From assembly GCF_022352215.1 (NCBI RefSeq), contig NZ_JAKRWF010000002.1:992001-1056000 (forward strand): a stretch of 64,000 nucleotides of DNA. Direction: 5' to 3'. This document shows positions 56,238 to 63,850 of the stretch, piece after piece. Below the pieces are notes generated by a model. The model saw only the letters and a list, made by a program, of their open reading frames with translations. It ran no database searches and was not told the origin of the DNA. This stretch comes from Flavihumibacter cheonanensis (GTDB lineage: Bacteria; Bacteroidota; Bacteroidia; Chitinophagales; Chitinophagaceae). The position numbers and the translations under genes are program-made. The first letter of the stretch is position 1, and the number at the start of each line of letters is the position of its first letter.

Positions 56238-56281
56238 GTGAGACGTCAGATGTGAGAAGTGAGACGTGAGATGTGAGACGG
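56238..56281 (+). repeat. GTGAGAC-type repeat, copy 3 (left inverted arm)
   Basis: Starts one base after the AraC stop and reaches the stop codon of the four-helix-bundle gene. Its first 34 bases (56238-56271), beginning GTGAGACGTCAGATGTGAGA, match the complement of 56713-56746 with one mismatch. Confidence 0.9.
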
Positions 56282-56650
56282 TTAATCTGATGATTCGGAT
56301 TGTTTAATTAAGTTTGAGAGAAGAGCAAAACAATGATTCATCAGGCTGGAGATGGATGTATTGGAGGCTGCATTAAAATACCCCAGGTGATAACTAATTT
56401 CAAGGGCGGCATCAACCTCAATTAAAGATGCTCTGGCGATTTCATAAAATCGAATTCTTTCCTTGACAGTTTTTCTTGCGGCGCCTTCTGCAATATTTAG
56501 AAAAACTGAAACTGCTGCTCTACGAATTTGTTGTGTAATTCCAAATTTTTCAACTTCAGGAAATAATCTGGTGATTTTATAGCATTCTATTGCACAATCT
56601 CGTGCAATTTGAAAGACAGTAAGCTTTTGATGTTTTAGTTCTAATAACAT
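56282..56650 (-). CDS. Four-helix bundle protein (23S rRNA intervening-sequence family)
   Basis: A 122-residue protein with the family signatures ECYKITRLFPEVEKFGITQQIRRAAVSVFLNIAEGAARKTVKERIRFYEIARASLIEVDAALEI in shortened view: FPEVEKFGITQQIRRAAVS and LNIAEGAARKT. It is all helical. The family is named for proteins coded inside 23S rRNA spacers; the biochemical role is not established. The ATG at 56650 is chosen because the open frame upstream, to a GTG at 56725, only translates the right repeat arm and hairpin. It is not in an rRNA gene here. Confidence 0.85.
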   Translation of the reverse strand: MLLELKHQKLTVFQIARDCAIECYKITRLFPEVEKFGITQQIRRAAVSVFLNIAEGAARKTVKERIRFYEIARASLIEVDAALEISYHLGYFNAASNTSISSLMNHCFALLSNLIKQSESSD

Positions 56651-56685
56651 AGCCCTATATTTCCCATAAAGAAAATATAGGGCTA
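56650..56685. repeat. 13-bp perfect hairpin at the four-helix-bundle start
   Basis: TAGCCCTATATTT (56650-56662) and AAATATAGGGCTA (56673-56685) with a 10-base loop. The left arm touches the ATG of the gene, so on the mRNA the hairpin lies right in front of the start codon. Confidence 0.8.
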
Positions 56686-56712
56686 TTAATTCTGGTAGAG
56701 TGTTTTCACCCT

Positions 56713-56757
56713 TCTCACGTCTCACGTCTCACATCTGACGTCTCACTTTTCACCTCC
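56713..56757 (-). repeat. GTGAGAC-type repeat, copy 4 (right inverted arm)
   Basis: The complement begins GTGAGACGTCAGATGTGAGA at 56746 and continues outward as GGTGAAAAGTGA, which also occurs at 41816-41827. It contains the ferritin stop codon (56743-56745). Confidence 0.9.
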
Positions 56758-57246
56758 CCTATATGCCATAATATCCCTATCAAACAAATACAACCCACTC
56801 TTATCCTCTCCAATCAACTCCAGTTTTTCATTAAGGGTGCGGGCGGTACGCTCTTCTTCCATTTGTTCGGTTACATACCACTGTAAGAAATTGTGGGTGG
56901 CATAATCCTTTTCGGAAAGGGAAAGGTGTACAATATCATTGATGCTGTTGCTGACTTTGATTTCGTGTTTGAGAAATTCGGCGAATGCAGATTGTAGACT
57001 GCGAAAAGTGAGGATGGGTTGTTCAAGTGGGGGTACCATCGCGAATCCACCGCGTTCATTGATAAAGCCCATGAGTTTGAGCATATGCATTCTTTCTTCA
57101 TCTGCCTGTTTGTAAAAGAAGGCAGCAACTCCTTGTAGTCCGGGTTGAATATCGGCCCAGGAAGCCATTGCCAGGTAAGCCTGCGAAGATTCGGCTTCCA
57201 TCTGCACTTGTTTATTCAGGGCATCCTGCATTGTTTTTGAGAGCAT
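56743..57246 (-). CDS. Ferritin
   Basis: Iron-storage protein that forms 24-mer shells. The 167-residue chain has the ferroxidase-site residues in the usual places: Glu17 (QMEAESSQAYLAMA), Glu50 and His53 (EERMH), a Glu in the FLKHEIKVSNSIND helix, and the WYVTEQMEEE helix. Length and sequence fit bacterial non-heme ferritin (FtnA type). The last codons (GGEK and stop) are written in the start of the GTGAGAC repeat, so the extreme C-terminus may have been altered by it. It follows anmK by 33 bp on the same strand. Confidence 0.92.
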   Translation of the reverse strand: MLSKTMQDALNKQVQMEAESSQAYLAMASWADIQPGLQGVAAFFYKQADEERMHMLKLMGFINERGGFAMVPPLEQPILTFRSLQSAFAEFLKHEIKVSNSINDIVHLSLSEKDYATHNFLQWYVTEQMEEERTARTLNEKLELIGEDKSGLYLFDRDIMAYRGGEK

Positions 57247-57279
57247 ACATCTATTTTTCTGGAAGATACAAAATTGGCC

Positions 57280-58482
57280 TCATCCTGGGAAACTCAATTT
57301 GCCCATCGATACGGTTGGAATACCATTTCGACCTTCACCAAAATTCACCCGGCCACCTGTCAGCCATTCATTCGCCAACACAGCAAACAGGACTGCTTCT
57401 TTGGCATCGGGATCAATGCCTAGCGCACTCGTATCTTTAAATTGTATACCGGGAAGTAAGTTGCGCAGGTTGTTCATCAACACCGGGTTGTGCATACCGC
57501 CACCACTTACATAAAAATGAAAATCGGAGGGCGCATCGATTTGTGATTTCACTGCCTGGGCTATACCTTCTGCCGAAAACCGGTTTAAGGTTGCCATGAT
57601 ATCCGCTTCTGAAATTGCTGATGTTCCAGCCTTTCGTTTTGCTGCATCCAGGTAAGCCAGATTAAACAATTCCGGTCCGGTTGTTTTAGGAAAGGGCTGC
57701 TCAAAAAAGGGATGATCCAATAATGCCTGCAGGAGTTTTTCGTTTATGCGTCCCTGTGAGGCAAGCTGTCCATTGGAATCGTAATAAGTACCCGGATGCA
57801 CTTTCTGTATAAACGCATCCATCAGGGTATTGCCTGTACCGGTATCAGAGCAGAATACGCGGTCGGGGTTCAGGTCGCCGGGTAAAAAAGTGAAATTGGC
57901 TATGCCGCCAATATTCAGCAAGATCCTGTTTTCACCGGCTTTGGAAAAAATCAGGTAATCGCCATAGGCAGCAAGGGGAGCGCCTTCACCTCCTCCTGCA
58001 ATATGTTTCTGCCGAAAATCGCTGATGGTGATAATGCCGGTTCTTACTGCCAGGTGATCGCCATCGCCCAATTGCAGGGTGCCATTTCCGAATTTCTCAA
58101 TCCCGTGTAAGGATTTGGGTGCGTGAAAGATTGTTTGCCCATGACTCGCAACAATGTCGATCTCTTCGGGTGAAATCCCCCATTTTTTTAATGCCTGGGC
58201 AATCAGATCTGCATGCTGCTCAGCTATCCAGCCATTCAGCAGACAGAGTTTTTGCAAATCCACCTGGGATTTTGAAAATACCGAGGCAATTTCTTCTTTG
58301 AATTCCGCTCCATACGGCAAGGTGATAAACTGCTCTAACCGGATCTCAGTATCCATTCCATTCCCCCTGAACCGGCACAGGGCGATGTCCAACCCATCTA
58401 CAGATGTGCCTGACATGAGCCCGATGATCCTCCTTTCCGGACGGGAAGCAATCCGGTACAACTTATCTAAATACTGATTCAT
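57280..58482 (-). CDS. anmK: Anhydro-N-acetylmuramic acid kinase
   Basis: Opens and phosphorylates 1,6-anhydro-MurNAc from cell-wall turnover to MurNAc-6-phosphate. The 400-residue protein has the ATP/substrate motif IIGLMSGTSVDGLDIALCRF, VASHGQTIFHAP, HIAGGGEGAPL, ILLNIGGIANFTF and the VFCSDTGTGNTLMD segment of the family. It is divergent from murQ, the next enzyme of the same pathway, with 133 bp between. Confidence 0.96.
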   Translation of the reverse strand: MNQYLDKLYRIASRPERRIIGLMSGTSVDGLDIALCRFRGNGMDTEIRLEQFITLPYGAEFKEEIASVFSKSQVDLQKLCLLNGWIAEQHADLIAQALKKWGISPEEIDIVASHGQTIFHAPKSLHGIEKFGNGTLQLGDGDHLAVRTGIITISDFRQKHIAGGGEGAPLAAYGDYLIFSKAGENRILLNIGGIANFTFLPGDLNPDRVFCSDTGTGNTLMDAFIQKVHPGTYYDSNGQLASQGRINEKLLQALLDHPFFEQPFPKTTGPELFNLAYLDAAKRKAGTSAISEADIMATLNRFSAEGIAQAVKSQIDAPSDFHFYVSGGGMHNPVLMNNLRNLLPGIQFKDTSALGIDPDAKEAVLFAVLANEWLTGGRVNFGEGRNGIPTVSMGKLSFPG

Positions 58483-58537
58483 AAGCAGAAATTTAGTGGT
58501 TAAACAGCCTGTTTTTGCGGAAATATTCCTGAATATA

Positions 58538-58549
58538 CATAAATTTATG
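58538..58549. promoter_or_regulatory. Palindrome in the anmK-murQ space
   Basis: CATAAATTTATG is a perfect 12-bp palindrome, roughly central in the 133-bp divergent region. It could be an operator for both genes; there is no direct proof. Confidence 0.25.
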
Positions 58550-58615
58550 CAATTATATGCAGGTATGTGCGGTTATATACTGCATTATGGGCAACTATTT
58601 TTCAACTACAAATGC

Positions 58616-59437
58616 ATGGCTTACCAACGAATTACAGAACAAACATCGAACTACCGGCATCTCGAAACCTGGAGCATGGGGGAGATCCTGCGTACCATTA
58701 ATAAAGAAGACAAATCTGTGCCGGATGCTATTGAAGAAGTGATCCCCTACATAGAGGCATTTGTAGAAGCTACCAGTGATCGCATGCTGGCGGGCGGTCG
58801 CCTTTTTTATGTGGGAGCTGGTACCTCCGGGCGACTCGGCATCCTGGATGCAGCTGAATGTCCGCCTACCTTTGGAGTGCCCCCTACCCTGATCATTGGT
58901 ATCATTGCCGGTGGCAACAAAGCCATCCAGCAGGCAGTCGAAAATGCAGAGGATGATAGCGATCAGGCCTGGCTGGACCTTGCCCATTATAAGCCAACTG
59001 AAAGGGACACCATCCTGGGAATCGCGGCCAGTGGTTCCACGCCCTATGTTATTGGCGCCCTGAAAAAAGCCAGGGAAATGGGTTTGCTGACCGGCAGCCT
59101 TTGTTGTAATCCCGATAGTCCCATTAGTGCCTGGGCAGATTATCCCATCGAATGTGTAGTAGGACCAGAATTTCTCACAGGCAGCACACGTATGAAAAGT
59201 GGAACCGCGCAAAAACTGATCCTGAATATGATTTCCACTTCCTTAATGATTGCACTCGGCCGGGTGGAAGACAACAAAATGGTGAACATGCAACTGACCA
59301 ATCAGAAACTGATCGATCGCGGCACCAAAATGATCATGGAAAAAACCGGCCTCACAGAATACGAGCAGGCAAAGCGTGCCCTGTTAAAGTATGGTTCAGT
59401 AAAAAACGCAATGCAATCTATTAGTATCGATATTTGA
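58616..59437 (+). CDS. murQ: N-acetylmuramic acid 6-phosphate etherase
   Basis: Cleaves the lactyl ether of MurNAc-6-phosphate to give GlcNAc-6-phosphate and D-lactate. The 273-residue SIS-fold protein has FYVGAGTSGRLGILDAAECPPTFG, IIAGGNKAI, GIAASGSTPYVIGAL, and GPEFLTGSTRMKSGTAQKLILNM. I use the ATG at 58616 (MAYQRITEQTSNY), the normal family start; the frame extends 40 codons upstream through the promoter region. Together with anmK it completes anhydro-MurNAc recycling to GlcNAc-6-phosphate. Confidence 0.95.
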   Translation: MAYQRITEQTSNYRHLETWSMGEILRTINKEDKSVPDAIEEVIPYIEAFVEATSDRMLAGGRLFYVGAGTSGRLGILDAAECPPTFGVPPTLIIGIIAGGNKAIQQAVENAEDDSDQAWLDLAHYKPTERDTILGIAASGSTPYVIGALKKAREMGLLTGSLCCNPDSPISAWADYPIECVVGPEFLTGSTRMKSGTAQKLILNMISTSLMIALGRVEDNKMVNMQLTNQKLIDRGTKMIMEKTGLTEYEQAKRALLKYGSVKNAMQSISIDI

Positions 59438-59454
59438 TTTCAAACGCAGTCATC

Positions 59455-62400
59455 ATGCAACCGGCCAGTCCGCACTATTCTTTCAACACCTTACAGGCTT
59501 CCTTATCAGGCGATCTGTATTTTGATGATTCCTCCGAACACCGCGCGGTACGAATGGCTTATGCAACTGATGCATCCGTATACCAGGAATTGCCAATTGC
59601 GGTTGCTCTTCCCCGTGAGGAAGCCGACCTGGTAAAGCTGGTAACTTTTTGCCGGGATGCGGAATTGCCTATGATACCCCGAACAGCCGGTACTTCCTTA
59701 GCCGGACAAGTTGTAGGAAATGGATTGGTGATTGACTTATCACGCTACATGAATGCCCTGCTGGAAGTAAACAAGGAAGAAAAATGGGTACGCGTGCAGC
59801 CAGGCATCGAACGCGATGTGCTGAATGAATTACTCCTGCCGTATGGATTGTTTTTTGGTCCCGAGACTTCCACCTCCAACCGTGCCATGATTGGTGGTAT
59901 GATTGGTAACAATTCCTGCGGCTTGCATTCTATGGTTTGGGGCGCTACGCGCGATCATGTGCTGGAATTAAAAGTCATTCTTTCCAATGGGGAAGAAGCT
60001 GTTGTGGGGGCATTGGATGCAGCGGGACTCGAATCAAAACTTGCTAAGCCCGGACTAGAAGGAGATATCTACCGAGCTATGCACCAGTTGTTAGGGGATG
60101 AGGCCAACCAGGCTGCTATTAAAGAAGGTTATCCCGCTCAAAAAGTAGTGCGCAGAAATTCAGGGTATGCTTTGGATGCTTTGCTGGATGCGGAACCTTA
60201 TGGCGGATCAGCTTCGTTTAATCTTTGCCGTTTGATTGCAGGATCAGAAGGCACGCTCGCGATGATCTCCGAGGCCAAACTCAACTTACTTGAATTACCA
60301 CCAAAAGAGAAGGGATTGGTTTGTGTGCATTGCAGCAGTTTGAAAGAATCGCTCCTTGTAAACCTGGTTGCGATTAAACATGGCTGTTATGCCAGTGAAC
60401 TGGTGGATGATGTGATATTGAGCTTCACCAAAAATCACCGCGAGCAACAGAAGAACCGGTTTTTTATAGAAGGGGATCCCGCTGCGCTATTGATGATCGA
60501 ATTCATGGAGCAGGAAGTGGAGCCTATGAAAGTAAAAGCAGCCGCTTTTATAGATGAATTGAAATCCTTGCAACTGGGATATGCGTATCCGTTATTAACA
60601 GGATCATCTATTAATAAAGCATGGGATTTGCGCAAAGCGGGACTTGGATTACTTCGCAATATCCAGGGGGATGCACAACCGGTGAACCTGATAGAAGACT
60701 GTGCCGTAGCGCCAGAGGATTTACCTCATTATATTGAAGACCTGCAGGAATTGCTGAACTCCATGAATTTGAAAGCATCTTACTATGCGCATGCAGGAGC
60801 AGGTGAATTGCATGTGGAGCCTTTGATCAATCTGAAATCAGAGGAGGGGAGGGTACAGTTCCGGGAATTGTTGGCGCGTACTGCAGCCATCGTTAAGAAA
60901 TACAAGGGATCCTTAAGTGGTGAACATGGGGATGGTCGGTTGAGAGGGGAATTTATTCCCTTTATGATGGGCGATCGCTGTTATGAATTATGCAAGGAAA
61001 CCAAAACCATATTTGATCCGAAGCAGTTGTTCAATCCGGGTAAAATTACAGATGCCCCTCCGATGGATGCAGCTTTCCGGATGCCAGCCAAACCTGCCGC
61101 AACCAAAGTAGCAACCCATTTTAATTTCGACCGGGAGGGAGGCATACTTGCTTTAGCAGAGAAATGTTCCGGATCAGGCGACTGCCGGAAAACGCATCGG
61201 GCAGGAGGTACCATGTGCCCGAGTTATATGGCCACCAGATTTGAAAAAGATACCACCCGGGCCAGGGCCAATGTACTAAGACAATTTCTAACTACAGATA
61301 CCAGTGCAAAGGCCTTTGATCACAAAGAGATTCATGCGGCGATGGATTTGTGTTTATCCTGCAAGGGATGTAAAGCTGAATGTCCGTCTAGTGTGGATGT
61401 TTCCAAACTGAAAGCGGAATTTCTTCAACAGTACTATGAACTGCATGGGGTGCCACTGAAGGCGCGATTGATAGGAGAGTTCCCGGCATTAACAGCACTG
61501 GCGAGTAAGTTTCCCGGGGTATACAATTGGTCGATGAAGCAGGGGATATTCAGTAAATCGCTGAAGAAGATCCTGCATATGTCGGAGCATAGAGAGTTGC
61601 CCGCATTATATAAGTTTACGTTGAAAGAATGGGCAGGGAAAAGGGGGACAAAGGAGGCAAAGGAGGCAGGGAGACGGGTCTATTTCTTCTGTGATGAGTT
61701 TACGAATTACAATGATGTAGAAACTGGCATCAAGTGTATTGAATTACTGGAGCGCCTGGGCTATGAGGTGATCCTTCCAAAGCATATTGAAAGTGGACGC
61801 ACGCATTTATCAAAGGGAATGGTAAAACGGGCAAAGGAGATAGCAACAAAAAATGTACAGTTGCTGGAGCCGATATTAGCAGATGATTATCCAATCATTG
61901 GGTTGGAGCCATCGGCAATTTTGAGCTTTCGCGATGAGTACCTGGACCTCGTGCCTGCTTCCTTATTGGAGCAGGCCAAAAAGCTGGCTGCCAAATCATT
62001 CCTGGTTGAGGAGTTCCTGGCCAGGGAAGCTGCGAGCGGCAGGATTGGTCCGGCTCAATTCCATTCGGATAAAAAAGAAATCATCGTACACGGGCATTGT
62101 CATCAGAAAGCATTGTCTTCGGTGTCCTATGTGATGGATATTTTATCAATTCCCGCAAACTATGTGGCAACCGCGGTGAATTCGGGCTGTTGTGGTATGG
62201 CAGGATCCTTTGGCTATGATAAGGAGCATTATGAAGTCTCCATGCAAATCGGGGAGCTGGTCTTATTTCCAGCGGTACGGAAGCAGTCTGCCAATACCTT
62301 AATCGCAGCCTCGGGAACCAGTTGCAGGCACCAGATCAAAGATGGCACCGGAAGAGTGGCGATGCATCCGGTGGAGATATTGTATGATGCGTTGGTGTAA
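59455..62400 (+). CDS. FAD-linked oxidase with 4Fe-4S and cysteine-rich domains
   Basis: A 981-residue fused oxidoreductase of the D-lactate/glycolate dehydrogenase type. The FAD-binding domain (about 45-230) has PRTAGTSLAGQVVG and MIGGMIGNNSCGLHSM. The substrate-binding domain follows, with SGEHGDGRLRGEF. Fe-S ligands include Cys571, Cys577 and Cys588 and the cluster Cys633-x2-Cys636-x2-Cys639-x3-Cys643. The C-terminal heterodisulfide-type domain has HGHCHQKAL and NSGCCGMAGSFGYD. D-lactate from MurQ is a plausible substrate, given that the gene starts 17 bp after murQ, but this is inference. A purine repeat codes residues 727-741. Confidence 0.88.
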   Translation: MQPASPHYSFNTLQASLSGDLYFDDSSEHRAVRMAYATDASVYQELPIAVALPREEADLVKLVTFCRDAELPMIPRTAGTSLAGQVVGNGLVIDLSRYMNALLEVNKEEKWVRVQPGIERDVLNELLLPYGLFFGPETSTSNRAMIGGMIGNNSCGLHSMVWGATRDHVLELKVILSNGEEAVVGALDAAGLESKLAKPGLEGDIYRAMHQLLGDEANQAAIKEGYPAQKVVRRNSGYALDALLDAEPYGGSASFNLCRLIAGSEGTLAMISEAKLNLLELPPKEKGLVCVHCSSLKESLLVNLVAIKHGCYASELVDDVILSFTKNHREQQKNRFFIEGDPAALLMIEFMEQEVEPMKVKAAAFIDELKSLQLGYAYPLLTGSSINKAWDLRKAGLGLLRNIQGDAQPVNLIEDCAVAPEDLPHYIEDLQELLNSMNLKASYYAHAGAGELHVEPLINLKSEEGRVQFRELLARTAAIVKKYKGSLSGEHGDGRLRGEFIPFMMGDRCYELCKETKTIFDPKQLFNPGKITDAPPMDAAFRMPAKPAATKVATHFNFDREGGILALAEKCSGSGDCRKTHRAGGTMCPSYMATRFEKDTTRARANVLRQFLTTDTSAKAFDHKEIHAAMDLCLSCKGCKAECPSSVDVSKLKAEFLQQYYELHGVPLKARLIGEFPALTALASKFPGVYNWSMKQGIFSKSLKKILHMSEHRELPALYKFTLKEWAGKRGTKEAKEAGRRVYFFCDEFTNYNDVETGIKCIELLERLGYEVILPKHIESGRTHLSKGMVKRAKEIATKNVQLLEPILADDYPIIGLEPSAILSFRDEYLDLVPASLLEQAKKLAAKSFLVEEFLAREAASGRIGPAQFHSDKKEIIVHGHCHQKALSSVSYVMDILSIPANYVATAVNSGCCGMAGSFGYDKEHYEVSMQIGELVLFPAVRKQSANTLIAASGTSCRHQIKDGTGRVAMHPVEILYDALV
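61634..61678 (+). repeat. In-frame purine repeat inside the oxidoreductase gene
   Basis: Purine-rich AGGGGGACAAAGGAGGCAAA-like units coding the lysine/alanine/glycine-rich segment AGKRGTKEAKEAGRR (727-741). It shares AAGGGGGACAAAGGAG and GACAAAGGAGGCAA with the repeat in the PDZ gene at 15.2 kb. Confidence 0.75.
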
Positions 62401-62423
62401 GGAACTGAATACGTTGCTGGTTT

Positions 62424-62963
62424 TCATGCTTTATTTGGTCGCTGCTGCAGATAGGGTAAGTCAATTTCAAAGAGGCAACAGTTTGGTTCGGTTTGGTAAT
62501 GACCTGGCAATGTTGCGGTATCTGTCAGTTTGAACATTCCTAAAAAATCAAAACCTGCCGATGTGTAGTGCTCAATCAATTTTGTGTTATTACCCAAAGT
62601 GTCTAAACGTACAAATTGTTTTCCCAAATCTTTGGCGTATTGCTTTGACCAGTCTACTATTTTATCTATGTACCTGTTACCCCGGAAATTAGGGTTATTG
62701 CATATTCGGTGAATGTAAATTGAATTGTCTTGATCTCTGTCGCCCCAAATTTCTTTATCTGAAAATGTAATGGTCCAATTGCAAACAATTACATTATCAA
62801 TAACAATTTTCCATTGCCGGTTTTCAGCTATTTCCCGCTCTATAAACGATTTTTCAAACCTGGGCCAGACCACCATTTTTCTTTGAATTTGAAGATTTCT
62901 GGCTGCTTCATAAAGGTTTAAAATTTCATCAGCGTCCGTTACTATGCAATTTGTAATGCTCAT
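62424..62963 (-). CDS. GNAT-family N-acetyltransferase
   Basis: A 179-residue acyltransferase-like protein. The acetyl-CoA-binding region is recognised as IYIHRICNNPNFRGNRYIDKIVDW, and the C-terminal GNAT pattern as LDTLGNNTKLIEHYTSAGFDFLG. Substrate is unknown. The start ATG overlaps the stop of the Ada-like gene in ATGA, so the two are translated together. The region looks more AT-rich than most of the window. Confidence 0.82.
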   Translation of the reverse strand: MSITNCIVTDADEILNLYEAARNLQIQRKMVVWPRFEKSFIEREIAENRQWKIVIDNVIVCNWTITFSDKEIWGDRDQDNSIYIHRICNNPNFRGNRYIDKIVDWSKQYAKDLGKQFVRLDTLGNNTKLIEHYTSAGFDFLGMFKLTDTATLPGHYQTEPNCCLFEIDLPYLQQRPNKA

Positions 62964-63814
62964 AATCTATTTTCTTCATTAATTTTTGTTGCTTCCCAAC
63001 CTATGATTGCCGTTTTTCTTATGCTACCCCACAGGTAGTTACCTAAGTTTCCTGTAGACTGTATTACACGATGACAGGGAATTAAGAATGCTACTGGATT
63101 GCAACTGATAGCGGTACCTACTGCCCTTGAAGCAGTTGGATTTTCAATTTCACTAGCAATTGATCCATACGTTGCAAGTTTTCCAAAAGGGATTTTTAAA
63201 AGCGTTTGCCATACTTTTAACTGAAAGGCAGTTCCTTTCAGGTGAAGTTTTATTTGGTTGAGCTTTAACCAATCCTGTGTAAAAATACCAAGCGCATTTT
63301 GTTGGTTTTTATCCACCATTTGTCTGAATTGAGCATTGGGAAAATGCTTTTGCATTGTTTTAAAGGCAGGTGCTTCATCATCAGCAAATGCCATATAACA
63401 AATACCCTTTTTTGTAGAAGCCACAAGTATGGTTCCGAAAGGACTTTCTGAATAACTGTAATTGATTTCCAGTTCTTTTCCTCCGTTTTTATATTCGGCA
63501 GGTGTCATGCCTTCAATACTAATAAACAAATCGTGCAACCTTCCTGTGCCTGAAAGCCCTGCTTCATAGGCAGCCTCTGAAACTGTCGCTTTTTTTTCTT
63601 TTAAAAGTGTTTTAGCATATTCAACGGTAGTATATTGAAGGAATTTCTTGGGGCTGGTTCCTGCCCAATCGCTAAAAAGTCGTTGAAAATGAAATGAACT
63701 TAAATGAACCTTTTCAGCAACTTCGTCAAGATTAGGTTGATCTTTAAAATTTTTCTGAATATACTCAATTGCTGTTGCAATTCTTTTGTAATTAATGGCC
63801 TGTTGTTCATCCAT
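62960..63814 (-). CDS. Ada-like AraC regulator / O6-methylguanine-DNA methyltransferase
   Basis: A 284-residue bifunctional protein. Residues 1-110 are an AraC-type DNA-binding domain (LDEVAEKVHLSSFHFQRLFSDWAG, VSEAAYEAGLSGTGRLHDLF). The C-terminal domain is the methyltransferase: FQLKVWQTLLKIPFGKLATYGSIA, AVGTAISCNPVAFLIPCHRVIQSTG, with Cys247 as methyl acceptor. The N-terminal four-cysteine phosphotriester domain of E. coli Ada is absent, so methyl-sensing by that route is unlikely. It is coupled to the GNAT gene downstream. Confidence 0.92.
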   Translation of the reverse strand: MDEQQAINYKRIATAIEYIQKNFKDQPNLDEVAEKVHLSSFHFQRLFSDWAGTSPKKFLQYTTVEYAKTLLKEKKATVSEAAYEAGLSGTGRLHDLFISIEGMTPAEYKNGGKELEINYSYSESPFGTILVASTKKGICYMAFADDEAPAFKTMQKHFPNAQFRQMVDKNQQNALGIFTQDWLKLNQIKLHLKGTAFQLKVWQTLLKIPFGKLATYGSIASEIENPTASRAVGTAISCNPVAFLIPCHRVIQSTGNLGNYLWGSIRKTAIIGWEATKINEENRL

Positions 63815-63850
63815 TTTTAGGAAACTTTAAAGTACAAATATCTTACGATA

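Larger units (their letters stand above)
56238..56746. mobile_element. Possible IVS-like element: four-helix-bundle gene between inverted repeats
   Basis: 509 bp made of a 34-bp left arm, the four-helix-bundle gene, a 13-bp hairpin at its 5' end, and a 34-bp right arm that complements the left with one mismatch. In 23S rRNA intervening sequences the same protein family is likewise enclosed by a long complementary stem. No transposase and no clear target-site duplication are seen, so mobility is inferred only. Confidence 0.45.

Noticed and set aside
56651-56725. N-terminal extension of the four-helix-bundle protein
   Set aside because: Codons come from the hairpin and right repeat arm; the family homology begins after the ATG at 56650.
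55148-56757. CRISPR array
   Set aside because: The repeats are degenerate tandem units without constant spacers, lie on both strands around genes, and no cas gene is present.
58496-58615. N-terminal extension of MurQ
   Set aside because: The 40 extra codons cover the divergent promoter region and do not match the family.
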